Assembly: GCF_015999335.1 (NCBI RefSeq)
Contig: NZ_JAEACP010000018.1
Coordinates: 52,421 to 116,420, forward strand
DNA from: Tabrizicola soli
GTDB taxonomy: Bacteria > Pseudomonadota > Alphaproteobacteria > Rhodobacterales > Rhodobacteraceae
DNA length: 64,000 bases
Reading direction: 5' to 3'
Positions 51,270-59,612 of the stretch are shown in pieces. The translations under genes and the position numbers were made by a program. The notes beneath the pieces are model-generated. The model saw only the letters and a list, made by a program, of their open reading frames with translations, did no database searches and had not been told where the DNA came from. Positions within the stretch are counted from its first letter, which is position 1; every line of letters starts with the position of its first letter.

Positions 51270-52457
51270 ATGCAAAGACGCGATTTCCTTGCGGGCACGG
51301 CCTTGTCCCTTGCTCTGGCGCTGACGACGACCACCGCCGCATGGGCCGAGAATGCCAAGCTGAAGATCGGCTTCGTCGGCGTCACCTCGGGTCCGGCCGC
51401 GGCCTGGGGCATCTCGAACCAGCGTTCGATGGAGGCCCGGGCCGCCTGGCTGAACGAGTTGGGCGGGGTCCAGATCGGCGACACGACCTACGACATCGAG
51501 ATAGTCCCCTTCGACGACCAGAAGGACCCCAAGCGCGCCATTGCCGGCATGGAGAAGATGGCGCAGGACGGAATCCACTATGTCGTCGGTCCCAACGTCG
51601 ATGACGGCGCGGCGGCGGTCCGCCCGGTGGCCGAGCAGAACGGGATCATGTATTTCCCCTATGCCTTCCCGAAGGAGCTGTATACCGCCCCCGCCTCGAA
51701 CGCGATCCTGGGGATGGTGGCGAATTATCAGTCCGGCCCGGCGATCTACAAATACCTGATGGAAAACAACGGCATCAAGAAGGTGGCCTTCGTCGCGGGC
51801 AACGAATCCGACCCGCTGAGCCAGCGTGACTCGGGTGCCGCCGCCGCCCGCGAACTGGGGCTCGAGGTCGTGTCGGACAGCGTGACCTACCAGATGGACA
51901 CCACCGACTTCACCCCGGTCCTTCTCCCGGTGATCCAGACCGCGCCGGACCTGCTGGTCCTGTCGGGCGTCTCGCCCGCCAACGCGCCGCAGCTGATCCG
52001 CTCGGCCCGCGAGCTGGGCTATACCGGGCTCATCTCCACCGAGACCGCGCAGGATGCCGCCGTGCTGGCCGAAGGCGCGGGCGAGCTGGCGAACGGCTTC
52101 ATCTCGGTCGGCGGGGCGTCCACGCCCGAGCTGGCCAGCGATACGATGAAGGAATTCGTGCAGCGCTACACCGACATGTTCGGCGAATACAACGACGAGT
52201 CGAACACCAAGGTCTATGCGCTGGAATACATCGTCGAGACGCTGAAGGCGAACCCGGCGGCGATCGACAATGTCGAGGAGTTCAAGAAGACCATGGACAC
52301 GTTCGAGGCGCCGAACCCGTTCATGGTCGGCGACGCGAAGCTGACCTATGTCGGCACGTCCTCCTTCGGGCAGAAGCGGCAGGTTTCGGTGCCGCTGGTG
52401 GTTAACGAGTACAAGGACGGCAAGTTCGAAACGCTCTTCGTCGCCCAGGTCGACTGA
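51270..52457 (+). CDS. ABC substrate-binding protein, amide/urea type with Tat-like signal
   Basis: A 395-aa binding protein. The N-terminus MQRRDFLAGTALSLALALTT carries a twin-arginine motif (RRDFL) ahead of the hydrophobic core, so export through Tat is likely; cleavage near residue 26 (AWAEN). The mature part reads KLKIGFVGVTSGPAAAWGIS, DDQKDPKRAIAGMEKM and QTAPDLLVLSGVSPANAPQLI, the type I binding fold of amide/amino-acid importers. A hydantoin-racemase-like gene ends the operon, which suggests a ureide, hydantoin or amino-acid-derivative ligand. Confidence 0.88.
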   Translation: MQRRDFLAGTALSLALALTTTTAAWAENAKLKIGFVGVTSGPAAAWGISNQRSMEARAAWLNELGGVQIGDTTYDIEIVPFDDQKDPKRAIAGMEKMAQDGIHYVVGPNVDDGAAAVRPVAEQNGIMYFPYAFPKELYTAPASNAILGMVANYQSGPAIYKYLMENNGIKKVAFVAGNESDPLSQRDSGAAAARELGLEVVSDSVTYQMDTTDFTPVLLPVIQTAPDLLVLSGVSPANAPQLIRSARELGYTGLISTETAQDAAVLAEGAGELANGFISVGGASTPELASDTMKEFVQRYTDMFGEYNDESNTKVYALEYIVETLKANPAAIDNVEEFKKTMDTFEAPNPFMVGDAKLTYVGTSSFGQKRQVSVPLVVNEYKDGKFETLFVAQVD

Positions 52458-52479
52458 GCGCAGACGCCTGCATTGTCCT

Positions 52480-52518
52480 GGCGGGGCCGGATATGCCTTT
52501 CCCGGTCCGGGCCCCGCC
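52480..52518. terminator. Intercistronic hairpin after the second binding-protein gene
   Basis: GGCGGGGC (52480-52487) pairs with GCCCCGCC (52511-52518), extended by CGG/CCG, around a ~17-base loop. It lies between the solute-binding gene and the LivH-type permease, as in the other two importers of the window. Confidence 0.6.
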
Positions 52519-52543
52519 GTTTCCTCTGCACAGGACCGCGCCC

Positions 52544-53413
52544 ATGGAACAGATCCTTGCCAATGGCCTCTATCTCGGCGCGCAATATGCGCTGATCGCG
52601 CTTGGCCTGACCCTGATCTTCTCGCTGATGAACGTGCTGAACTTCGCCCACGGGCAGATGTATGTCTTCGGCGGCTTCGTGACCTATACCGTCGTCGCCC
52701 AGCTGGGGCTGCCCTTCATCGTCGGTCTCATTGCCTCGGCAGTGGTGCTGGCGGTGATGGGCGCGCTGATCGAGAAATTCCTGTTCCGCCCGGTGATCGC
52801 CCGGTCGAAGCGCGACGAATCCACCATGCTGCTGGCCGCGGGGATCGCCTTCTTCCTGGACGCGGTGATCCTGCTTCTGTTCGGAGAAAAGCAGCGCGGG
52901 GTGCCCAAGGTGGTGAACGGGGTGTTCAACTGGGACATGCGGCTGATCATGCCTTATGACCGCATCCTGATCGCGGTGCTGGCGATTGCGCTGATCGTGG
53001 GCTTCATCCTTTTCATGCAGTATTCCCGCACCGGACGCGCCATGCGGGCCCTGGCGCAGGACCGGGTGGCGGCGCAGCTGATGGGCGTGGACGTCGACCG
53101 CTATTCGATGATCGGCTTCGCCCTGGGCGCCATGCTGGCCGGGCTGGTCGGCGGGCTTCTGGTCACCATCACCGGCATCAACCTCGGGATGGGCGGGCCG
53201 ACCTCGATCAAGGCCTTCCTGATGATCATGATCGGCGGGGCCGGGGTCATCTCGGGTGCCATCGCCGGAGGGTTCATTCTCGGCATGATGGAAAGCATCG
53301 GCCTGACCCTGCTGGCCGCCTATGGCGACGTCACTTACCTCGTGATCTTCGTCACCCTGATGATCTTCCTCGCCATCCGGCCGCAGGGCCTGATGGGCAA
53401 GCCCTGGGGGTGA
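52544..53413 (+). CDS. ABC permease, LivH family (second importer)
   Basis: A 289-aa permease with about eight membrane segments. LIFSLMNVLNFAHGQMYVFGGF contains the NFAHG signature, and RAMRALAQDRVAAQLMGVDVDRYS is the coupling loop. I chose the ATG at 52544 (MEQILANGLYLGAQYALIAL), the usual LivH start, over an upstream frame inside the intercistronic hairpin. Works with the LivM, LivG and LivF products of the next three genes. Confidence 0.92.
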   Translation: MEQILANGLYLGAQYALIALGLTLIFSLMNVLNFAHGQMYVFGGFVTYTVVAQLGLPFIVGLIASAVVLAVMGALIEKFLFRPVIARSKRDESTMLLAAGIAFFLDAVILLLFGEKQRGVPKVVNGVFNWDMRLIMPYDRILIAVLAIALIVGFILFMQYSRTGRAMRALAQDRVAAQLMGVDVDRYSMIGFALGAMLAGLVGGLLVTITGINLGMGGPTSIKAFLMIMIGGAGVISGAIAGGFILGMMESIGLTLLAAYGDVTYLVIFVTLMIFLAIRPQGLMGKPWG

Positions 53414-53417
53414 GACC

Positions 53418-54425
53418 ATGACCGACCAGACGCAATCCATCGCGCAAGGGCGCAGTTCCACCACCCGCCTTGCCGGAGTGCTGGCCTTCCTGCTGGCCGT
53501 CTTCGTCCTCGTCCCCGCCTTCATCGCCCTGACCGGGCGCTGGGACTTCTACTACACGCTCACGTCGGTCGCGCTGCTGTCGGTGGCTGCCGCCGGGGTC
53601 TGGCTGACCTTCTACATCGGCCGGATCAACATCGGCCAAGGCGCCTATGCCCTGACCGGGGGCTATGTCTCGGCGATCCTGATCACGCAATACGGGGTCA
53701 GCTTCTGGCTGACGCTGCCCTTGGCCGGACTCTTCTGTGCGCTGGTTTCGGTCGTGATCGGCCTGCCGATCCTGCGCCTGCGCGGCGTCTATTTCGCGAT
53801 GGTCACGCTGGTCCTGACCGAGGTCGCCCGGCTGACCGCCCTTGCGCTCCCAGTCACCAATGGCGCCAAGGGCATCACCTCGATCCCGCTGCCGGGGGAA
53901 CTGTCGATCTTCGGCCTGACCATCATCCCCGACTTCGCCACGCTGGCGAACCCCAAGCTCGCCTTCTACCTGATGGCCGCCGTCCTGATGGTCGTGACCT
54001 ATCTCGTCCTCTGGCGCATCGTGAATTCCCGCCTCGGGCATCTCTGCCGGTCGCTGCAGCAGAACGAGGAGCTATCGGCCTCCATCGGCGTCAATACCGC
54101 GATGCTGCGGGTGCTGGCCTATGCCATCTCCTCCTTCTTCGGCGGGCTGGCCGGGGCGATCTTCGTCGCCATCTCGCAGTCGATCTACCCCTCCTCCTTC
54201 GTGGTGCAGGACAGCGTGAACTTCATGCTCTACTGCTTCCTCGGCGGGTTGGGCTATGTCTTCGGCCCGATGCTCGGCACGCTGCTCCTCTACTTCGGCT
54301 GGGACCTCCTGTCGGTCGCCAAGCAATACCAGCTCCTGATCTATTCCGGGGCGCTGATCGCGCTGATGCTGGTCCTGCCGAACGGCGTCCTCAGCCTTCT
54401 CGACCGCAAGGGGGGCCGCAAATGA
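53418..54425 (+). CDS. ABC permease, LivM family (second importer)
   Basis: A 335-aa permease with nine to ten membrane segments. GRINIGQGAYALTGGYVSAIL is the LivM N-terminal signature, GLPILRLRGVYFAMVTLVLTEVAR follows, and QQNEELSASIGVNTAMLRVLAY is the coupling loop. It starts four bases after the LivH stop and overlaps the livG start by ATGA. Unlike the first importer, permease and ATPase are separate proteins here. Confidence 0.92.
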   Translation: MTDQTQSIAQGRSSTTRLAGVLAFLLAVFVLVPAFIALTGRWDFYYTLTSVALLSVAAAGVWLTFYIGRINIGQGAYALTGGYVSAILITQYGVSFWLTLPLAGLFCALVSVVIGLPILRLRGVYFAMVTLVLTEVARLTALALPVTNGAKGITSIPLPGELSIFGLTIIPDFATLANPKLAFYLMAAVLMVVTYLVLWRIVNSRLGHLCRSLQQNEELSASIGVNTAMLRVLAYAISSFFGGLAGAIFVAISQSIYPSSFVVQDSVNFMLYCFLGGLGYVFGPMLGTLLLYFGWDLLSVAKQYQLLIYSGALIALMLVLPNGVLSLLDRKGGRK

Positions 54426-55204
54426 TTCCGATCCTGCAGGTGAAGAACGTTACCAAACGTTACGGCGGGCTGACCGCCAACAACGACATCAGCTTCGACG
54501 TCGCCCCGCAGGAGATCCTGTCGGTGATCGGGCCGAACGGGGCGGGGAAATCCACGCTCTTCAAGCAGATCGCCGGGTTCGTCACGCCGACGACGGGCGA
54601 GGTGATCTACAAGGGGACGAAAATCTCCGGCCTGCCACCGCACAAGGTGGCGCGGATGGGGGTGGTCAGGACCTTTCAGGAGACCACGATCTTCAAGTCG
54701 ATGACGGTGCGCGAGAACGTCATCGTCTCGCATCACCTGCGGTCGAAGGCTTCGCTGCTGGGGTTCTTCTTCGGGTCTTCTCAAGCGAAGGCGGACGAGG
54801 CGGAGTTCGGGAAGTCGGCGGACGACATCATCGATTTCCTCGGGTTGCAGGCGATCCGCAACGAGCTGGCCTCGAACCTGCCGCAGGGCCATCTGCGTGC
54901 TCTCGGAATGGCCATCGGGCTGGCGACCCAGCCGGAGGTGATCCTGCTGGACGAGCCCTTCGCGGGCATGAACCATGACGAGACGATGCGGATGGTCGCC
55001 CTGGTCCGCCGCTTGCGCGACGAACGCGGGCTGACGGTGCTGCTGGTCGAGCATGACATGCCGGCGGTGATGAAGATCTCCGACCGGATCGTCTGCATCA
55101 ACTTCGGCGAGAAGATCGCCGAGGGCTCGCCGTCCGAGATCCAGGCCAACCCCCGCGTGATCGAGGCCTATCTCGGCAGCGAAGACGCCGCCATCGGGAT
55201 GTGA
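54422..55204 (+). CDS. ABC ATPase, LivG family (second importer)
   Basis: A 260-aa ATPase. Walker A VIGPNGAGKSTLFKQIAGF, the family's VRTFQETTIFKSMTVRENV Q-loop, Walker B VILLDEPFAGMNHDE and switch His VLLVEHDM are visible. The signature loop reads LPQGHLRALGMAIGLA, that is PQGHLRALG in place of the usual SGGQQR, seen in some LivG groups. C-terminal INFGEKIAEGSPSEIQANPRVIEAYLG is typical LivG. Coupled to the neighbours on both sides. Confidence 0.92.
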   Translation: MIPILQVKNVTKRYGGLTANNDISFDVAPQEILSVIGPNGAGKSTLFKQIAGFVTPTTGEVIYKGTKISGLPPHKVARMGVVRTFQETTIFKSMTVRENVIVSHHLRSKASLLGFFFGSSQAKADEAEFGKSADDIIDFLGLQAIRNELASNLPQGHLRALGMAIGLATQPEVILLDEPFAGMNHDETMRMVALVRRLRDERGLTVLLVEHDMPAVMKISDRIVCINFGEKIAEGSPSEIQANPRVIEAYLGSEDAAIGM

Positions 55205-55960
55205 ATGATGACCCAGACAGCGACCAAACTGGAACCCGCCCGCAAGATGCTCAGCTTCGACAATGTCGAGCTGTATTATGACCACGTCTACGCGCTGAAA
55301 GGCGTTTCCATCGACCTGATGGAGGGCGAGACCGTCGCCCTGATCGGAGCCAATGGCGCCGGGAAATCCTCGATCCTCCGCGCCATCACCGGGCTGCGCA
55401 AGATCAAGTCCGGCACGATCAGCTATCTCGGCGACCGCATCGACGGCCGCCCCGCCGCCGAGATCGTCAAGCGCGGCATCGCCATGGTCCCGGAGGGCCG
55501 CCGCGTCTTCCCGCTGATGAGCGTGAAGGACAACCTCTTGATGGGGGCCTTTACCCGCACCGACAAGCAGGGCATCGAGCAGACGCTGGACAGCGTCCTG
55601 ACCCGCTTCCCGCGCCTGAAGGAACGCTTCACCCAGCAGGCCAGCACGCTTTCGGGCGGCGAGCAGCAGATGATGGTGATCGGTCGCGCGCTGATGGCGA
55701 AGCCGAAGCTTCTGCTGCTGGACGAGCCGAGCCTCGGCATCGCGCCGAAGCTGGTGCAGGACATCGCCCGCGCCATCGTGGCGATCAGCCGGGACGAGGG
55801 GGTGTCGGTTCTCCTCGTTGAACAGAACAGCCGGATGGCGCTGTCGATCTCGAACCGCGCTTATGCCCTGTCGACAGGCCAGGTCGTCCTGTCCGGCAAC
55901 TCGAAGGACCTGATGCACGACGACCGGATCAAGGCCGCCTATCTGGGCGGGGAGCTTTAG
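55205..55960 (+). CDS. ABC ATPase, LivF family (second importer)
   Basis: A 251-aa ATPase with Walker A ALIGANGAGKSSILRAITGL, MVPEGRRVFPLMSVKDNLLMG, signature LSGGEQQMMVIGRALM and Walker B LLLLDEPSLGIAPKLVQ, matching LivF. It starts directly after the LivG stop (an ATG ATG pair offers two starts). It completes the GntR-linked importer; the racemase gene follows after three bases. Confidence 0.93.
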   Translation: MMTQTATKLEPARKMLSFDNVELYYDHVYALKGVSIDLMEGETVALIGANGAGKSSILRAITGLRKIKSGTISYLGDRIDGRPAAEIVKRGIAMVPEGRRVFPLMSVKDNLLMGAFTRTDKQGIEQTLDSVLTRFPRLKERFTQQASTLSGGEQQMMVIGRALMAKPKLLLLDEPSLGIAPKLVQDIARAIVAISRDEGVSVLLVEQNSRMALSISNRAYALSTGQVVLSGNSKDLMHDDRIKAAYLGGEL

Positions 55961-55963
55961 AAC

Positions 55964-56674
55964 ATGCGCCTACTGGTGATCAACCCGAACACCACCGCTT
56001 CGATGACCGAGAAGATCGGCTTTGCCGCCCGGGGCGCGGCCAGTCCGGGGACCGAGATCCTCGCGTTGAACCCGGCCAGCGGCCCGGTCTCCATCGAGGG
56101 CTACTACGACGAGGCGCTCAGCGTCCCCGGCCTCTTGCACCTGATCCAGACCACCCCCGGCTTCGACGCGGTGATCATCGCCTGTTTCGACGACACCGGC
56201 CTCGACGCCGCGCGCTGCCTGACCGACCGCCCGGTGATCGGCATCGGCGAGGCCGCCTATCACTTCGCCGCGATGCTGGCGAACAAGTTCTCGGTCGTCA
56301 CCACGCTGGGCCGCTCCGTCCCTGCGCTGGAGCACAACCTGCACAGATACGGCCTTGCCACCCGCTGCGCCCGCGTGCGCTCCTCGGAGGTCGCCGTGCT
56401 GGAGCTGGAGCATCCCGGCTCGGACGCCTGCAACCGGATCAGCGCCGAGATCGGCCGCGCCCTGGCCGAAGACCGCGCCGAAGCCATCGTCCTCGGCTGC
56501 GCCGGAATGGCCGATCTGGCGGGGCGGCTGGCGGCGGAACACGGGCTGCCGGTGCTCGACGGCGTCACCTGCGCGGTCAAACTGGCCGAGGCGATGGTCG
56601 GCCTCGGCCTGAAGACCTCTCGCCTCGGCGGCTATGCCCCGCCGCCCGTGCAGAAACTGCGCGCGACGGCATGA
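55964..56674 (+). CDS. Hydantoin racemase-like Asp/Glu racemase family protein
   Basis: A 236-aa protein of the Asp/Glu/hydantoin racemase fold. MRLLVINPNTTASMTEKIG at the N-terminus is typical of hydantoin racemases (HyuE/AllE-like), and the two catalytic Cys are in VIIACFDDTGLDAAR (~residue 76) and IVLGCAGMADLA (~residue 181). It would interconvert D- and L-5-substituted hydantoins or allantoin. It is the last gene of the second importer operon. Hydantoinase and carbamoylase genes, the usual companions, are not present in the window. Confidence 0.85.
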   Translation: MRLLVINPNTTASMTEKIGFAARGAASPGTEILALNPASGPVSIEGYYDEALSVPGLLHLIQTTPGFDAVIIACFDDTGLDAARCLTDRPVIGIGEAAYHFAAMLANKFSVVTTLGRSVPALEHNLHRYGLATRCARVRSSEVAVLELEHPGSDACNRISAEIGRALAEDRAEAIVLGCAGMADLAGRLAAEHGLPVLDGVTCAVKLAEAMVGLGLKTSRLGGYAPPPVQKLRATA

Positions 56675-56772
56675 ACCCCGCCCGCTGCGCGCGCGCCGAT
56701 CGCACAGCAGGAATACGTCACGAAGGCCGCCCCGGACCCGGTCCGTCCGATGCGGGCCGCGACCGCCGCAGT

Positions 56773-57423
56773 CTACTTCCTTGCCCCCCGGCGCGGCAGG
56801 AGCTTGCGGAAGCGGGGCCGGTTCACGTCGATGAAGCTGTCGAAGGCCACGCCGAAGCCCAGGCTTCGGCCCTTCAGGTAGGCGGCCCCGGCCAGGGCGG
56901 CGAGACCCGCCCCGACCGCGTCCACCATCAGGTCGCTCATCGTGTCGTCCAGCCCCGATTTCTGCATGTTCAGCCCGAAAAGCTGGTCCATCGCATATTC
57001 GAAGATCTCCCACAGCGCGCCCACGGTCATCGCGGCGCAAAAGCTCAGCACGCCGATCGCCCAAGGGGGCGCGGCGTAGCGGTCGCCCTCGAAAAGCATC
57101 AGGATCAGCAGAAAGCCCAGGATGCCGAAGCCGATCGCCGAAGTGCCGTGCAGCACCAGGTCCCACCACCACAGCCGGTTGTAGAAATCGTGCATCTCGC
57201 CAAGGTAGATCGTCGCCAGCACGAAAAGCGCGATGGCGGCCAGAAAGCTGTTCGGCAGGAAAAGCCGGACCCGGCTGGCCAGAAGCTGCGGCAGGGCCGT
57301 CAGGACCAGGGCCGAAAGGGCGACAAAGACCGCAAGCCAGGTGCCGCGCACCAGCGCGATCAGCATCTCGACCGTCAGGAAGAGGCGGATCCCGTTCAGG
57401 ACAAGAAGCGAGGGCGCGGGCAT
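56773..57423 (-). CDS. DUF2238-like integral membrane protein
   Basis: A 216-aa protein with about six membrane segments. WWWDLVLHGTSAIGFGILGF near residues 82-102, ALWEIFEYAMDQLFGLNMQKSG and DDTMSDLMVDAVGAGLAALAGA match the DUF2238 (YjdF) family; the conserved His, Glu and Asp face the membrane interface. Function unknown. It is divergent from the endonuclease-family gene across 41 bp and convergent with the racemase gene. Confidence 0.83.
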   Translation of the reverse strand: MPAPSLLVLNGIRLFLTVEMLIALVRGTWLAVFVALSALVLTALPQLLASRVRLFLPNSFLAAIALFVLATIYLGEMHDFYNRLWWWDLVLHGTSAIGFGILGFLLILMLFEGDRYAAPPWAIGVLSFCAAMTVGALWEIFEYAMDQLFGLNMQKSGLDDTMSDLMVDAVGAGLAALAGAAYLKGRSLGFGVAFDSFIDVNRPRFRKLLPRRGARK

Positions 57424-57464
57424 CTGGCGTTCCGGCTGGAGGCTTCGATCCTTATATTGGGATC

Positions 57465-58169
57465 ATGACGCGGGAATCAAAGCCATCGCTGAAAGTGGCG
57501 ACCTGGAATATCCGGGCGGGCCTCGGGACCGACCTGCGCCGGGACGCAGACCGGGTGCTGGACCGGATCGCGGACCTGGGCGCCGATCTGGTTGCCCTGC
57601 AGGAGGCGGATTTCCGGCTGGGTCTGCGGCCCTCGGCCCTGCCGCGCGACGTGATCGCCGAACGGACCGGGCTGGTGCCGTTGCCGATCGGGCGCAATGC
57701 CTCCAGCATCGGCTGGCATGGCAATGCGATCCTGGCGCGGCCCGGCTTCCATCTGTCCGGGCTGCAGCGGCTGGACCTGCCGGGATTCGAGCCGCGGGGC
57801 GCGGTCATCGCCGATCTGGACGGGCCGGTGGCGCTGCGGCTGGTGGCGCTGCACCTGGGCCTGCTGCGCTCGTCCCGGCGCAAGCAGCTGGACGCGGTGC
57901 GCGAGGCGGTGCTGCACCATCCGCCGCGCCCCACGGTGATCCTCGGCGACTTCAACGAATATTCGCGCCGGGTGGGGCTGGGCCGCCTTGCGCGCGCCTT
58001 CCAGCTCATGGAGGCGGCGCCGACCTATCCCTCGCGCGCGCCGCGGCTGGCGCTGGACCGGATCGCGCATAGCCACGACCTGGGGCTGGAGCCCCTGCCG
58101 GTGCCCTGGCGCAAGGGGGTGCAGCCCTCGGACCATCTGCCGCTGCTGGCCGAGCTGCGGCTGTTGTAG
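57465..58169 (+). CDS. Endonuclease/exonuclease/phosphatase family protein
   Basis: A 234-aa cytoplasmic EEP-superfamily hydrolase. The metal and catalytic motifs are VATWNIRAG (Asn), ALQEADFRLG (Glu), HLGLLRSSRRKQLDAV (His), VILGDFNEYS (GDFN) and ALDRIAHSHDL with a final SDHLPLLAEL (DH pair). Substrates in this superfamily range from DNA to phospholipids and phosphoinositides; without a signal peptide, a nucleic-acid or phosphodiester substrate is possible. Stands with its own start 41 bp from the divergent DUF2238 gene and precedes anbu by 58 bp. Confidence 0.87.
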   Translation: MTRESKPSLKVATWNIRAGLGTDLRRDADRVLDRIADLGADLVALQEADFRLGLRPSALPRDVIAERTGLVPLPIGRNASSIGWHGNAILARPGFHLSGLQRLDLPGFEPRGAVIADLDGPVALRLVALHLGLLRSSRRKQLDAVREAVLHHPPRPTVILGDFNEYSRRVGLGRLARAFQLMEAAPTYPSRAPRLALDRIAHSHDLGLEPLPVPWRKGVQPSDHLPLLAELRLL

Positions 58170-58227
58170 GGGGCGGTTGCGGTCCTGCGGCGGGGGCAAT
58201 AGGCTTGCGGGCGAGGGGGATGCCGGA

Positions 58228-58950
58228 ATGACCTATTGCGTCGGGCTTCTGTTGAACGAGGGCATGGTGCTGCTGGCGGACACGCGCACCAATGCCGGAT
58301 TCGACAATATCTCGATCTATCGCAAGCTCTACACCTTCGAGGAGCCGGGCGAGCGGGTGATTGCGATCATGACGGCTGGCAGCCTGTCGGTGACGCAGAC
58401 CACGCTGGCCAAGCTGCGCGAGGCGATCGAGGACGACGACGCCACGCCCGAGACCAGCATCATGCTGGCCCCCACCATGCTGAAGGTGGCCGAGATCGTC
58501 GGCGCCCGGCTGGCCGAGGTCCGGGCCGAGGTGGACCAGAAGCTCTCCGCGATGCAGGGCGCCAGCGCGAGCCTGATCGTCGCGGGCCAGCGCCGGGGCG
58601 AGGGGATGCGGCTGTTCCTGATCTACCCCGAGGGCAATTTCATCGAGGCGACCGAGGACACGCCCTTCCTGCAGATCGGCGAGCACAAGTATGGCAAGCC
58701 GATCCTCGACCGGGTGGTGAAGCCCGCGACCAGCCTGGCGGATGCGCAGAAGGCGGTACTCCTGTCGATGGATTCGACGCTGCGCTCCAATCTCTCGGTG
58801 GGGATGCCGCTGGACCTGGTGGTGATCGAGCGCGACAGCTGCAAGGTCTGCTTCCGCCGCCGGATCGAGGCCGGCGACCCCGGTTTCCGCGCGATGAGCG
58901 AGGCCTGGTCGGCGGCACTCCGCGACGGATTCGCCCGCATCTCGATCTGA
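58228..58950 (+). CDS. Proteasome-like peptidase Anbu
   Basis: A 240-aa protein that starts MTYCVGLLLNEGMVLLADTRTN, leaving Thr1 as N-terminal nucleophile after Met removal, with ADTRTNAGFDNISIYRKL matching the Anbu (bacterial ancestral beta-subunit) family. LSMDSTLRSNLSVGMPLDLVVIE lies near the C-terminus. Anbu forms helical lock-washer assemblies related to the 20S proteasome and HslV; its substrates are unclear. In many proteobacteria it sits beside a transglutaminase-like protein, an alpha-E protein and an ATP-grasp protein; none of these is next to it here. Confidence 0.9.
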   Translation: MTYCVGLLLNEGMVLLADTRTNAGFDNISIYRKLYTFEEPGERVIAIMTAGSLSVTQTTLAKLREAIEDDDATPETSIMLAPTMLKVAEIVGARLAEVRAEVDQKLSAMQGASASLIVAGQRRGEGMRLFLIYPEGNFIEATEDTPFLQIGEHKYGKPILDRVVKPATSLADAQKAVLLSMDSTLRSNLSVGMPLDLVVIERDSCKVCFRRRIEAGDPGFRAMSEAWSAALRDGFARISI

Positions 58951-59007
58951 GGCTTGGCAAAGGCAGCCGGGACTCCTAGCTTTGGAACCAGAGCCATGGA
59001 GATCGCG

Positions 59008-59310
59008 ATGCCCGAGCTTGTCCGCCTTTACATCCGCAGCGTGGCGCTGGGATTCCTGATCTCGGCCGCCTTCACGGCGGGGCTGGTCTGGTGGGACGTG
59101 GCCGGGGTGGGACATCTGATCCTGGGCTCGGACCTCGGGCCGGTGGCGGCGGCGATGCTGGTGGTGTTCAACGGGATTGTCTTCTCGGCGGTGCAGTTCG
59201 CCTTCAAGGTGATGGCAATGGCCGAGGAGGACGAGGGTCCGAAGGGCGGCCACGCCGCGCGGGAGCCTGCGCTGGTGCCCGTGCGCGCCGCCGCGAAATC
59301 CCGCCGCTGA
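59008..59310 (+). CDS. Small inner-membrane protein, hypothetical
   Basis: A 100-aa protein with two membrane helices (residues ~8-28 and ~43-66) and a charged, Ala-rich tail of ~30 residues. I chose the ATG at 59008 because GGAGATCG lies just before it; an ATG four codons upstream is possible. The pattern MPELVRLYIRSVALGFLISA resembles small conserved membrane proteins of Rhodobacterales, but I do not recognise a function. It follows anbu by 57 bp and precedes a double palindrome. Confidence 0.7.
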   Translation: MPELVRLYIRSVALGFLISAAFTAGLVWWDVAGVGHLILGSDLGPVAAAMLVVFNGIVFSAVQFAFKVMAMAEEDEGPKGGHAAREPALVPVRAAAKSRR

Positions 59311-59320
59311 GAGCCGGGCG

Positions 59321-59366
59321 CCGATTTCTTCGAAGAAATCGGACCGGAATTTTCGAAAATTCCGGT
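59321..59366. repeat. TTCGAA double palindrome, copy 3
   Basis: CCGATTTCTTCGAAGAAATCGG (59321-59342) and a 24-bp palindrome centred on TTTTCGAAAA (59343-59366), directly adjacent. It lies just after the membrane-protein gene and ahead of mmcB, where it could terminate the upstream transcript. Confidence 0.78.
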
Positions 59367-59586
59367 GCGGCACCGGGTGGCGGGCCCGCAGCAACCGTGA
59401 GAGCCGGGGTTTTCCCGAGAGCCAGAGGTCTCAGGTGGGCGCCAGATACCCGGACCAGGATCCGGGCAGAGCCAGCCCCCGTTCGCTTGCTTATCGGCCA
59501 CTGGAAAATTGGCCCGCACGCGAGGAGCAGCACCCGCCATCCCTGAAGATAGGGCGTGCGGGGGCTGGCCGCAAGGCTGGACAGAT
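59367..59586. other. Remainder of the interval upstream of mmcB
   Basis: With the preceding repeat this makes a 302-bp gene-free interval. Apart from the LexA box at its end I see no hairpin with a U-run and no convincing short gene. The mmcB promoter must lie in its last part. Confidence 0.5.
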
Positions 59587-59601
59587 GTTCACCTTTGGTT
59601 C
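59587..59601 (+). promoter_or_regulatory. LexA (SOS) box upstream of mmcB
   Basis: GTTC-ACCTTTG-GTTC matches the alphaproteobacterial LexA direct-repeat box GTTC-N7-GTTC exactly. It ends 11 bp before the mmcB ATG. mmcB is an SOS-regulated gene in Caulobacter, so the match is meaningful. Confidence 0.8.
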
Positions 59602-59612
59602 ATGATCGACCA

